DNA of 64,000 bases, taken from the NCBI GenBank assembly GCA_011317545.1, contig WUJK01000002.1, positions 868,001-932,000 on the forward strand, in the 5' to 3' direction. Below, piece by piece: positions 47,066 to 58,289 of the stretch. The position numbers and the translations under genes were made by a program. Under the pieces are notes generated by a model. It was given only the letters and a program-made list of their open reading frames with translations, was not told the origin of the DNA and made no database searches. Positions within the stretch are counted from its first letter, which is position 1. The number at the start of each line of letters is the position of its first letter. This DNA is from Coniella vitis (lineage: Eukaryota; Ascomycota; Sordariomycetes; Diaporthales; Schizoparmaceae).

Positions 47066-49166
47066 ATACCTAATTATATACTAATTAACGCTCTAACCCG
47101 TAAATCTAGCGATATAAGTATAGACTATTCTATAAATAACGATCCTAATATCCCGATTCGCCCTTTTTTATCCTTTAATAATATTCTTAGTTATAATACT
47201 ATTTCCGCGCTTAATAAGGTCGAAGAGGTACCTAGCTCCGAATTTAATAATCTAATAAACGGAATCTACCCTTTATAGGAGTTTACTAATATAATAAGAG
47301 AGGATAATAGAGTAATAGGTTAACCTAATAATTTAACCTAATTAATTAATACCGCTATTATTAGTATTAACTCTAACGCTAGTAATAATAACCCTTCTTA
47401 TTTATCTTATACTAATCGGTCCCTCGGTAAATCTTCTTATTTAAGCTTATTTTATACGAATCGGCCGATTAATCTTAAAGTTATAGATAATATCTATACC
47501 TTTATTAATAATAATACTATTCCCCGCGCTAACTCTCCCCGGAAACGGGTATTTAGATAATCTCCTTATACCCCTACTAAGAGAACTAAGTTATAGGTTA
47601 TTAGTAGTTTTAAACCTATTAGCTCTTACCCCCGGAAACCCCTTCCTTAGGCTTAACCTTAACCTTTAGCTAATAATAACGATAATAATAATAATATTAA
47701 TAACGCTGCTTTATCCGCTACTACTACCCCTTCTCGCCGCCCTAAGATTATCCGTAAATATACGATTATATTATAGGCCTATAGGCCTACCTGTGATATT
47801 ACCTTCGCCCGATATGCCTAATAAGTTAACTAGATCTTCTGAAACGTATTTAGAAGATTACGTACCTTTTACCTTAACCGCCTAAGCGAAAGGTTCCGTA
47901 TATACGTCGGAGACGGCCGCAGGAACGCTAGTTAATTCCTAGAGCCCTATAGGGGCCAGCCCGTTATATATCTTCTAAACAAAATCCTAAGGTCGCAAGT
48001 TCGAGCCACGGAGTACTAAAAGTCTTAGATACCCCTTCCGTATAAACTTCGGCTTATAAAGCAACGTCGCAGGTAAGCTTTAGGGGTCCGACGTTATCAG
48101 AGGGAGAGAAGGGAGGTAATATTATAGGCCTATAGGCCCACCTGTAATATTGCCTTCGCCCGACATGCCTAATAAGTTAACTAGATCTTCTAAAACGTAT
48201 TTAGAAGATTGCGTACCTTTTGCCTTAACCGCCTAAGCGAAAGGTTCCGTATATACGTCGGAGACGGCCGTAGGAACGCTAGTTAATTCCTAGAGCCCTA
48301 TAAGGGCTAGCCCGTTATAGATTATTATTATTAAGGAGGGCTAAATTAAGCGCTTAACTCCCTATATCGCCTATATTAAGAGCTATAATAATAATAATAG
48401 CGACGGTAAATATATCTCTACCCTTAACGCTCCTAATTATAACCGTTATTATAAGTAGAATTATACCTATATACCTATCCCCCTTATCCTTAAGCCCTTT
48501 ATAAACCGAATCTTCCGTTTTAAATATATTACTTAAGGCGTTAAAGGAAACCTTAATCTTAATAATAAGAAGGCGGTATCCGGTATTAAAACGAAGGCTA
48601 ATTACGCTTCTTAGGTATAGAAAGCTACCCTTAAGCTATAGGAAGGGGGATAATTTAATAGTTTAAATAACCTACCCGATAATATAGTTTTTACCGCCGA
48701 TTATACCGAGCTAAAAGGGGCTATTAACCGTTTTCGTAATAATCTCCGCTAGGTTAGGGAGTTACTTAATATAAGTAAAAGGGTAAGATAATAGTTAAAT
48801 AAGCGGAAAGACGAGCTTATATATAATATTAAGGATTATAAGGTTATATATCTTACTTTAAAGAAGGAGAAGGCGAGTTTATAAATTAGGATAGCTAGTT
48901 TTAAATAAGAAAGGACTTAATTTATAGATAAAATTACCGCTTTATAAGAGGAGAATGCTAACTTATAAGGAGAAAGGACTTATTTAAGGGAGGAGAATAC
49001 TTCTTTATAGGCTAGTTCGGATAATCGTAATCCGTATAAGAAAGCTTTTATTTAGTAAGAATAGAGAATTATTTACGATAAAGCTATTTTAGAAATAGCG
49101 AAGGTTTTTAATAAAATTCTCCTTAAGTTAAAGGTTTAAAGTATAGAGTTTAAGTATTTATATTAA
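47066..49166 (+). pseudogene. Antisense extra ORF of the copia element (copy 1), interrupted by a TRIM
   Basis: This frame runs on the plus strand, opposite to gag-pol, between the RNase H end and the element's 3' LTR. Removing the 551-bp TRIM and one copy of its target duplication leaves exactly 1,545 nt, or 515 codons, in one frame across the insertion point. In-frame stops are TAA/TAG, as RIP makes from CAA/CAG (Gln), and the start reads ATA where an ATG would give ATA after RIP. The predicted product has a Ser/Asn/Pro-rich N-terminal half and a long Lys/Glu/Gln-rich coiled coil in the C-terminal third, ending FKYLY. I see no envelope-like signal or membrane segment. It is not a family I recognise; it could be a captured host gene or an antisense accessory protein. 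Confidence 0.7.
47764..48324 (+). mobile_element. Nested miniature LTR element (TRIM), RIPed
   Basis: Two exactly 200-bp direct repeats (47769-47968 and 48120-48319) flank a 151-bp interior that cannot encode transposon proteins. Both sides carry the 5-bp target duplication GATTA (47764-47768 and 48320-48324). The LTRs differ only by transitions and begin TATTATAGG and end GTTATA, consistent with native TGT...ACA. A polypurine tract (AGAGGGAGAGAAGGGAGG) ends at 48,116, just before the right LTR, fixing plus polarity. The interior has a tRNA T-arm-like GTTCGAGCC. These are the marks of a terminal-repeat retrotransposon in miniature, which must borrow proteins from a full element. The matching site in copia copy 2 (about 57,398) is empty. 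Confidence 0.88.
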
Positions 49167-49219
49167 TAAAAAAGGGTTTTTTAATATATCCTCTTATTAT
49201 TTTATTATAATATTATAAT

Positions 49220-52200
49220 TATTTTATATTTAAATAATTATAGTTAAATCTTAAAGATTTAAAAGAGCTTTAAAATATTTAAATTAAGCTTAATCTAGCG
49301 GTTTAATTAAGCCGTCGGCTAATATCTATTTTATAAGTAAATATATAACTTTAAATATACCTTTTTAATACTCCTATTTAAGCTATAGTTAATTAATATT
49401 AATATACCTAAGCTTTATACTAATTTTCTCGTATTTAGCTATTATTAGCTATATCGTCTACTAGTTATTATAATAGATATTCTATATCTCCCTAAGGTTT
49501 ATAAAGATATCTCGAAGTAAGCGTTTAAACGCTATTATTTCCTTTACTATTAAAGATAAGGTATTAAGCTCCGTCTTTATAGTAGATATAGCGATTATAA
49601 ACTATTTACCTAATTTCTAAATAATTATACCCCCGAATAGTATAAATATATATCTAAATATAGACTTTCGGTCCTCTATATCGTTTATAAAGGACGAATC
49701 TCCCGATATATATAATACTTATACTTTAGGAGCTATATTATTATACTAAATACCTAGGAATCTAGTTTTATAAAGGTATCTAATTATTTAATCGGTAGCC
49801 TTATAATACGCTTAACTTAGGTTTATAAGGAAACGAGAAAGGAATAAATATACGAATATTATATCTAAGCGTAATATAATAGCTATATAGAGGATAAAAC
49901 CGATCTTCTCTTAATATAATTTTACTTCTTCCTTTATAGCCTTACTTATATTCTTTTTAAGTTTAGTAAAGGGCGAGATTAATAAATAGGGTAGAAATAC
50001 TAATATATCCGTTAAACCGAATTTTTTAGCTACCTTTTCGATATAAGTATTATAAAGAAGGCGAATAGTTATTTTGCTTCGGTTATATACTATTCGGATA
50101 CCTAGGAATTATTCGGCTAATCCTTAGTTAACGATATTATACGTCTCGGTAATACCCTTTTTAATCCTTATTATTTCTACCTTAGCTAACTATAGATAAA
50201 ATATTAAGATATTATCTATATAGAATAATAGAGTAATCTTATTATCTTTACTTTTAAATATATATAGTTCTTTAGATAATAGCTTAAGCTTAAATTCTCT
50301 AAGGGTATTATAAAGGTCTTTATACTATATAAGGGGCGAATTATATAAATTATAGAGTACTTTCTTTAACTTAGTAATTTTATCGATAACTTTAAATCCG
50401 TTTAATAGTTTAATATATACTTCCTCTCGTCCTTCTCTATTAGCGTTAAGGAACGCTCCGGTTATATCTATTTAGTTTACCTTTAAATCCTTTTAAGCTA
50501 TAATAGCTATAAGTATACGAAAAGCGTATATTATAAGTATTATAACGTAGGTATTAAGGATATTAGTATCCTATAGATCTCCTCTTATATAAATCCGTAC
50601 TTTAAATAAGGATAGGATATTATTACCGTCTATTTTATAGCGAAATACCTACTTAAGCGGTAATAGCTTATTATATACCTTCGCTCTATCGACTTTCTCT
50701 TATACGTATATAATCGTTAACTAATATATCTCCTTTCTTATAATTTTAAATTATTAATCGCGGAAAGGTAACTTCTAAGCTTATACTTAGTTTAATAATT
50801 CTTTAAGTAGGTTATTAATATACTAGGGATATAATATAAACTTAGTAATTTTATCTTATATCTAACTAAGCGTATTATTAGTATTAACCGCTATTATAAA
50901 TATAGCGTATAATATAATATATCTTACGTTTAGTTCCGGTTATATATCTATTAGTATAATAGCTAAATAAGCTTATTATCGCCTAAATAGGTAAAATATA
51001 CTTATAAAAGCGAATAGCCTTCGGATAAATAGCTTAAATAGCTCGGAGTTCTTTCTTTTATACCTATAAATAGGCGTTTATTTAAATACCCTTTATATTA
51101 ATATTCTCTATCTATTAGATCTTTATAAAAAGGGCGGAATATCCTATTATATATCCTCCTTAGTTCTAGTAATTAAACGTTTCTAATTAATTAGATTATC
51201 TCGGCTATTTATAAGTAATAATTATTATAATTAAGGCTTAGATTAGTAATCCTCGTTATATATTAATAATTAACGCTTTAGCGGTTCCTCGACTTTAAGG
51301 GGTAATTTATCTACCTTAGTAAGTTATATATCGCTAATAAGGTCTATATTTATAAATTATTTATCTTCTCTAGTTATAAAGCTAATAGGGTTTTTATCTT
51401 CTCTAGTTATAATACTAATAGGGTCTTTATCTACCTTAGTATTATTATTAATAGGGTTTATTTAAATTTATATATATATAAAGGCGTTACTTTATTATAA
51501 CTAAATATAATTATTTAAGCTTTAGTAGCGATTAGAGAGTTATAAGTTCTCTATATTTAATTTAGGTATAAATATATCCTTTATAATCTAGTCCGGAATA
51601 CCTTCTAAACTATCTATATAAGGCTACTTACCCCCTAGTTCTAAGGGCGGACTAATATTAGCGTATATTATATATAGGTTTAAGTCGGTTATTTAAGATA
51701 GGAAGGTATAATATTCTCCTATATCTATTTAAATATATAAAGTATTTAAAATCTCCTCTAATTTTATCTCCTATAATAATATTTTCTCGAACTTATAGTT
51801 AGGAAGGGGCTATCTAAGCCTCTCCTTTAATAGGTTATAGAAGATTATCTTATTAAACTAAATATTCCTTATTATATATATTATATCTATAGAGGGTATT
51901 TATATTCTAAAGATATTTAAAGTAATATAGCCTATAAGATATCTAATATATATATATTCCGCTGTTTTTATCTCTTTCCTAAAGTTTCCTATTTTTCTCT
52001 TTACTTTAAGTATATAAGTATAATAGCTATAAGTATAGATATAGCTTTAGTTAAGGCGAAGGTCCTTATCTAATAGTATTATCGGTATATTCCGATAGAA
52101 CTATCCCTTAAGTAAACTATTTAGAGATTATTAATACTTTATTACCGCTAAACTAATATTATATAAATAGGCTACTATTTTTATCGCTTCGGGCTATAGA

Positions 52201-54857
52201 TAAGATAATAGGTTTATAGATAATAATATTACTAATTATTTCTTAATTAATTCGCGCCCTACTTTCTCGGTTATACTATTAGGCTTTTTTATATATAAAG
52301 GGGTTATTTTAAGCTCGATTCCTACCTCCTAATACTATCGCGTATAAGCTATATTATAGTTTATATATAGAATAATAGCTTTACCGTTTTAGCGGATTTT
52401 ATATACGTTAAGCTAAAACTACTAATATACCTAGGTAACGAAGTTATAAATTAAGCTAAAGATTATCGGTCCTATCTTATCTATAGCTATAGAGATAAAG
52501 AATTTACCTAAGAATTTATCCTTAAATATTATTATATACCTAGCCCCTCTTATACCCGGGTGAAATATAAATATATCCTAATAAACCCTTTAGAAGGGCC
52601 TAAGGCTAATATTCTTAAACGGTCCTCGGTATACGATCCGAGTTAGGAATGCTTTTATATAATATTTATAATTTAGTCTTTATATACTATTTATTTTAAT
52701 TCTACGGGCTTATTAAACTAGCTTTTATAATACTTATACGCTTAAATAGCCTAAATATAAATACTATAAGTACTCCGAGTCCTCTCGGTTTTTAAATAGA
52801 TTAAAAGATAAACGAAATAATAAGTTCGAAATAGGTAGATATAGTATACCGGCTTTATTAAACGGAATAAAAAAGGGTAATAATAAATAGGAGGAGTAAT
52901 ATAAAATATATTTAAAGAAGGCTAAGTTAAAATGCTTTTTTAGGGTTATTAGAACTTTATTATTACTTAAATTGCTTAAACGTAATATATAATTAAAACT
53001 ATAATACTAAACTCCCCTTTTAGCTAATAACGCTTTAGAGATAATATTTATATAAAAACCTTCTATTAAGTATACCTTTTTAAGAATAAGGTTATAGGTT
53101 TTATTATTAAGGTACTATTTAATAATTCGTATATTATATCCCTTAACTAGGAATAAGGTATTACTTATACTAACGGTTATACTATTATCTTTAGGGACGA
53201 ATAACCTATCCTCTAGAAGTAAGATATTATTAATAAGGTATATAGTTCTATAGTTATCTAAAACGGTGCTTTATAAGAGGTTATAATAGCCTTCCTCGAT
53301 TATAGAGAAGGCTTTATTAAACTAATTCTAAAAGAATAAATCTAGGTTAATTATTATTATAATCTAAGTTAAATAGGATTATAATAACTAAGATAAAGAG
53401 ATTATATATATTATACTTTATATAAATATATATATAAAATATAGTATAACTAAAGGAAAAAATATAAAGAAATAGAGTATATAGGCGTTCTAAGCCCTAT
53501 TTATCCTTTAAGGTATCCTCCCGTATATTTATTATCTTTATTATTACTATTTATTTACCCTAATCGGCCTAAACTATTTAAATTAGGAAAGTCTAATAGG
53601 TTTTAGTTATTAGGTAGCTATTTCTTTATAATAAGTTTATTAATAAGGTATTTATATTACCTTAATCCTAACTTCTATTATATACGGTAGATCTCTTTCT
53701 TATTTAATATAGCCTCTATATTATCCGGTTTCGTTCTATTATATACTTATCTAAGCCGCTAATAGGTTTATAATTATTAGCTATAGTAATAAGATAGAGT
53801 TTTATATAAATACTTATAGTTTAAACGCTTCTTATTAATAAAGGATTTACCGGAATTACCGTTTTATACCGAATTAGTATAGATTAATATATTAAATATA
53901 TTAATACTTATTTTTAACCCTTTATTAGAGATTAAATCGATTAAGAGAAGGGTAGAATAAGCCTTAGAATAGTACTTAATAAATAGGATATCCTTACTAA
54001 TTACCTAGTTTATAATATAATCCTATAATATTCGAGTTATTTAATCTAAAGCTAAGCGATATTAAATAGCTATAAGGAATAGCTCTATAGTATATATTCC
54101 TATAGCTTTAGGGAGGTTATTTACTTTAGCTTAAATATATACCTATATATACTCGTTTAGCTATTTAAAGGCTAAAGTCGGATATCTAGCCTTCTCGAGA
54201 ATTATAAGATATTTTTAGCGAACGAAGTTTTATATAATAATATCCGAAGGTAATAGTTCCTCTTTTAGTTTCTTTATAAGGTCCTTAAATATCTATTAAC
54301 CTTTAATCTTAGCGAGGTTTATACGAATAAGCTAAAGTAGAGAGTTTAGGACCGTCTTATTAATCTAGGTAACGATCTTTTCGATAGCTATTTTCTTCTC
54401 CTTCTCGGCCGATAAACCGATTTAGTAGTTTCGGACCTATTTATTATAAAATCGCTAGCGTTATTCCTATATCGGAGGTACGAATCTCTCGTCTAAGTTA
54501 TTATAAGTTTTCTTATAATCGTTAAGAAGACCTCCGTATAGTATTTTATCCGATTATACTTATATAGGTATACTTAGATTAGTTATTTATATATTAGGGT
54601 CTTTAGGGTTTATATCGGATTAGATACTTTTTTACTAATAATAGGCCCTAAGCGTAACGTATTATACCGGAAAGGTAATAGAATCCGTATATTTTACCTA
54701 ATATTTAAAGTCCTCTAAAGCTATTATAAGAAAAGTAGGTCCTTACGGCTTAGATAATCGATTTACGCCGTTATTAGGGATTAAAGATATTAAATAAAAG
54801 TAATTTTAATTAGTAAGCTTATACGTTTACTTAGGAAAAGGAGATTCTAGCCGTTTA
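49220..54857 (-). pseudogene. gag-pol of copia copy 1, destroyed by RIP
   Basis: Reading the minus strand from about 54,857 down, the order is a gag-like region (with PNNGVNRLSKP at about 54,760), a protease/zinc-knuckle region I could not resolve, GAG-pre-integrase (about 52,730), integrase, reverse transcriptase (about 51,000-49,900) and RNase H (about 49,800-49,300). Very many codons for Gln and Trp now read as stops, and Met, Val and His codons are altered, as expected from RIP. I give no exact start or end because so many codons are lost. Confidence 0.8.
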
Positions 54858-54878
54858 GCTCGTATCCGGGCTTATAAC
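54858..54878 (-). promoter_or_regulatory. Primer-binding site of copia copy 1 (half-tRNA iMet type)
   Basis: Directly inside the right (5') LTR the plus strand reads CGGGCTTATAAC, which is the anticodon-loop sequence of initiator methionine tRNA (CGGGCTCATAAC) with one RIP-type C-to-T change. Priming from a half-molecule of tRNA iMet cut at the anticodon is the known mechanism of Drosophila copia and several relatives. It independently confirms minus polarity. Confidence 0.7.
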
Positions 54879-55093
54879 TAAGAAAATAAGGTATATATAA
54901 AGCTTAGTTATTAACTAAAATAGGCGAAATAAAAGAGAGGTTAAAAGAGTATATATATTCTATATATCTAGCTATAAAAAAGAGCTATTATTCGAATATT
55001 TAAGTATTACCGAAGCCATTATTCTGCTTATATAAAGCCTATTGTTAGGCTGATATAATGGCTTTCGGGTTAGGGTTAAATGCCACTTTCACA
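54879..55093 (-). repeat. Right LTR of copia copy 1 (its 5' LTR)
   Basis: 215 bp. Here RIP has mutated the inner (left) part, while the outer part from about 55,010 keeps GCC, CTG and CAC sequences, the mirror image of the left LTR. It ends CTTTCACA, followed at once by the ATTTT duplication. Confidence 0.9.
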
Positions 55094-55098
55094 ATTTT

Positions 55099-56318
55099 CC
55101 CCTTGAGCCCTGTGCATTCGGGCTGGTCAGACCAACCTGGTGGCATGTAAGTGACCGGACCAATTCACAATGAGTGGTTGTAGGATCTGCTACCGAGGCG
55201 ACACTTGCGCACAAACGACGATTGGTCTAAATGTGTACGCATGAGAAGCTAAAAGGTGCGCGGAGGGGATGGTCATGGTCCGTAGATCAGCATGTACGGC
55301 CTGATCACTGACCGTAGCGCGATGGTTACCGAAGACTATACTCGCGAGCTGACTACCGCCGAACGCCGAAGGAGCGGTAAGTCGTGAAGACGAGGACCCT
55401 GTCTTCCTGTCTTTGCAATCTCTCCAAGCCTTATTCACTATCGGAACATCACTATTTGTGATAACTTCAGGTTTAAACAGAGATCCCCACCTAGGCGGTT
55501 CTACTAACAAGCAGTGCAGATAGACAAATGAGTGTCGTTTACTCCATCTCCACAGAGCGATTCGTGAAAAGTTCTATTAGCAGCGAGCACTCTTTGTAGT
55601 GGACGAGCAGGTTGGGAGAGACCCGTATAATTTGTGCGCAGGAAAAGGCACATTTTGCGTGCTTCAGCAAGCGCCGTGGGTCAGGCTCCTTGGCCGGTCC
55701 AAACAGAGCTGCTCTGAACCAACAACCACAGGTGTGGGTTACATTCTATCAAGTCACCAGCCTCAGTGGAACACGTCCTCTCGCGAATTTCTCTCCTCTT
55801 CTGCCACCTTCTAGATAGACATACTCGGGCTCTGTCAGTACCTGTAGGGCAGCGAGCTGTCTGTCTGTCTGTCTGTCCGTCTGTTCTGTCTGCCTTGTCT
55901 CTCTGACATGACCATATTAACAAGGCAACCGTGATCAACGAACAAACGTCACGTCACATCATGCCGTGTTACCTTGCTGTGTACATCATGTAATCTTGTG
56001 CAGATATATAGTGGCGTGGTGCAGTATCTACGCACGTCCTACACACGCACTACATATATGTGTGTGCGCGTGCGTACGTGGCAGAAACAGTGGTAGTGTT
56101 CCTCGGATCGGTGGGGCTGGTCGGGTGGCAGGCAGGCAGGCAGGCAGGCAGGCAGACAGACTGGCTGTCATTGTGTGTTATGTTGAGATGTCTGGCTTCT
56201 ACGTTATATATACCTGGGTAAAGTCGAAAGCTGTGTCAGCGAGGCAGCATATACGGAGGTCTGCAGCGCTTAGTGTCCCATATTTCATTTCTGATTTAAT
56301 TTTCCAGGAAACACAGCT
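55099..56318. other. Non-RIPed 1.2-kb spacer between the two copia elements
   Basis: Normal base composition resumes sharply at the ATTTT duplication and ends sharply at the next LTR. There is a 106-codon minus-strand frame at 55,510-55,190 with even composition (starting MLVEPPRWGSLFKPE) that I cannot assign, and short simple repeats: CTGT units at 55,857-55,883 and seven GGCA units at 56,127-56,154. This is the ancestral host locus into which the elements inserted. Confidence 0.6.
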
Positions 56319-56323
56319 ATATA

Positions 56324-56538
56324 TAAGAAAATAAGGTGTGCACAAAGCTTAGTCATCAGCTGAAACAGGCGAAACAAAAGAGAGGTTAAAAGAGTATATA
56401 TCTTCTATATATCTAGCTGTAAAAAAGAGCTATTATTCGAATATTTAAGTATCGCCGAAGCTATTATTCTGCTTATATAAAGCCTATTATTAGGCTAATA
56501 TAATAGCTTTCGGGTTAGGGTTAAATACTACTTTTATA
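56324..56538 (-). repeat. LTR of copia copy 2 (its 3' LTR)
   Basis: 215 bp, gap-free match to both LTRs of copy 1. It is the least mutated at several inner positions (for example CTAGCTGT and CTGCTT), so the three LTRs together allow the pre-RIP sequence to be inferred. Confidence 0.9.
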
Positions 56539-56699
56539 TACCCCCTAACTAGTAAGGATATCGCTAGTTATACTAATAGCAGCCTAATATATACCTTAAT
56601 ATATATTTATCGCATTTTACTAGTTTAAGATTCCTTCTCTTTCTCCTTTAGACTAACTTAAACTTATAAACTATAAGTTAAGTATAATTATTATTTAAT

Positions 56700-58244
56700 A
56701 TACTTAATTATATACTAATTAACGCTCTAACCTATAAATCTAGCGATATAAGTATAAACTATTCTATAAATAATAATCCTAATATCCCGATTCGCCCTTT
56801 TTTATCCTTTAATAATATTCTTAGTTATAATACTATTTCCGTACCTAATAAGGTCGAAGAGGTACCTAGCTCCGAATTTAATAATCTAATAAACGGAATC
56901 TACCCTTTATAGGAGTTTACTAATATAATAAGAGAGGACGATAAAGTAATAGGTTAATTTAACGATTTAGCTTAGTTAATTAATACCGCTATTATTAGTA
57001 TTAATTCTAACGCTAGCGATAATAACCCTTTTTATCCGTTTTATATTAATCGGTCCCTCGGTAAGTCTTCTCGTTTAGGTTTATCTTATACGAATCGGCC
57101 GATTAATCTTAAAGTTATAGATAATATCTATACCTTTACTAGTAATAATATTATTCCCTACGCCGATTCTCCCCGGAAATAGGTATTTAAATAGTCTCCT
57201 TATACCCCTATTAAGAGAACTAAGTTATAGGTTATTAATAGTTTTAAACCTATTAACTCTCGCCCTTAAAAACCCCTTCCTTAGGCTTAATCTTAACCTT
57301 TAGCTAATAATAACGATAATAATAATAATATTAATAATACTATTTCGTTTACTATTACTACCCCTTCTTACTACCCTAAGATTATCCGTAAATATATAAT
57401 TATTACTATTAAGGAGGGCTAAATTAAGCGCTTAACTCCCTATATCGCTTATATTAAGAGCTATAATAATAATAATAGTAATAGTAAATATATCTCTACC
57501 TTTAATACCCTTAATTATAACTATTACTATAAGTAGAATTATACCTATATACCTATCCCCCCTATCCTTAAGCCCTTTATAAATCGAATCTTCCGTTTTA
57601 AATATATTACTTAAGGTATCGAAGGAAACCTTAATCTTAATAATAAGAAGGCGGTATCCGGTATTAAAACGAAGGCTAATTACGCTTTTTAGGTATAGAA
57701 AGCTACCCTTAAGCTATAGGAAGGGGGATAATTTAATAGTTTAAATAGCTTACCTAATAATATAGTTTCTACTACCGATTATACTAAGCTAAAAGGGGCT
57801 ATTAACCGTTTTCGTAATAATCTCCGCTAGGTTAGGGAATTATTTAATATAAATAAAAGGGCTAGATAATAATTAAATAAGCGGAAAGATAAGCTTATAT
57901 ATAATATTAAGGATTATAAGGTTATATATCTTACTTTAAAGGAGGAGAAGGCGAGTTTATAAACTAGGATAGTTAGTTTTAAATAAGAGAGGACCCGATT
58001 TATAGATAAAATTACTACTTTATAAGAGGAGAACGCTAACTTATAAGGAGAAAGGACCTATTTAAAGGAGGAGAATATTTCTTTATAAGTTAGTTCGGAT
58101 AATCGCGATCTATATAAGAAAACTTCTATTTAGTAAGAATAGAGAATTACTTATAATAAAGCTATTTTAGAGATAATAAAGGTCCTTAATAAAATTCTCC
58201 TTAAGCTAAAAGTCTAAAGTATAAAGTTTAAGTATTTATATTAA
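56700..58244 (+). pseudogene. Antisense extra ORF of copia copy 2, uninterrupted
   Basis: The counterpart of the plus-strand frame in copy 1, with no insertion: from the ATA (RIPed ATG) at 56,700 to the TAA at 58,242-58,244 it is exactly 1,545 nt, 515 codons. In-frame stops are again TAA/TAG at Gln positions. The Asn-rich middle and the coiled-coil C-terminal third are conserved. It demonstrates that the frame belonged to the element before either copy was mutated. It converges on pol, leaving only a short gap. Confidence 0.7.
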
Positions 58245-58289
58245 TAAAAAAGGGTTTTTTAATATATCCTCTTATTATTTTATTATAAT

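Larger units (their letters stand above)
46690..55093 (-). mobile_element. Complete Ty1/copia LTR retrotransposon, RIP-inactivated (copy 1)
   Basis: Two 215-bp LTRs (46690-46904 and 54879-55093) bound an 8.4-kb element, and both sides are flanked by the 5-bp target duplication ATTTT (46685-46689 and 55094-55098). Coding direction is minus. After allowing for C-to-T and G-to-A changes, the minus strand shows the GAG-pre-integrase W-H-L-R-L-G-H-L-S region at about 52,700-52,760, the reverse transcriptase catalytic LLFY-x-D motif at about 50,215, an RNase H region with EDRKS and LFGG at about 49,620-49,680, and the family-typical ADGL...KPL end near 49,300. This order (integrase before reverse transcriptase) defines copia. 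The interior is almost devoid of CpA/TpG and full of TAA/TAG, so it cannot be expressed. An extra frame on the plus strand and a nested miniature element are listed separately. Confidence 0.9.
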
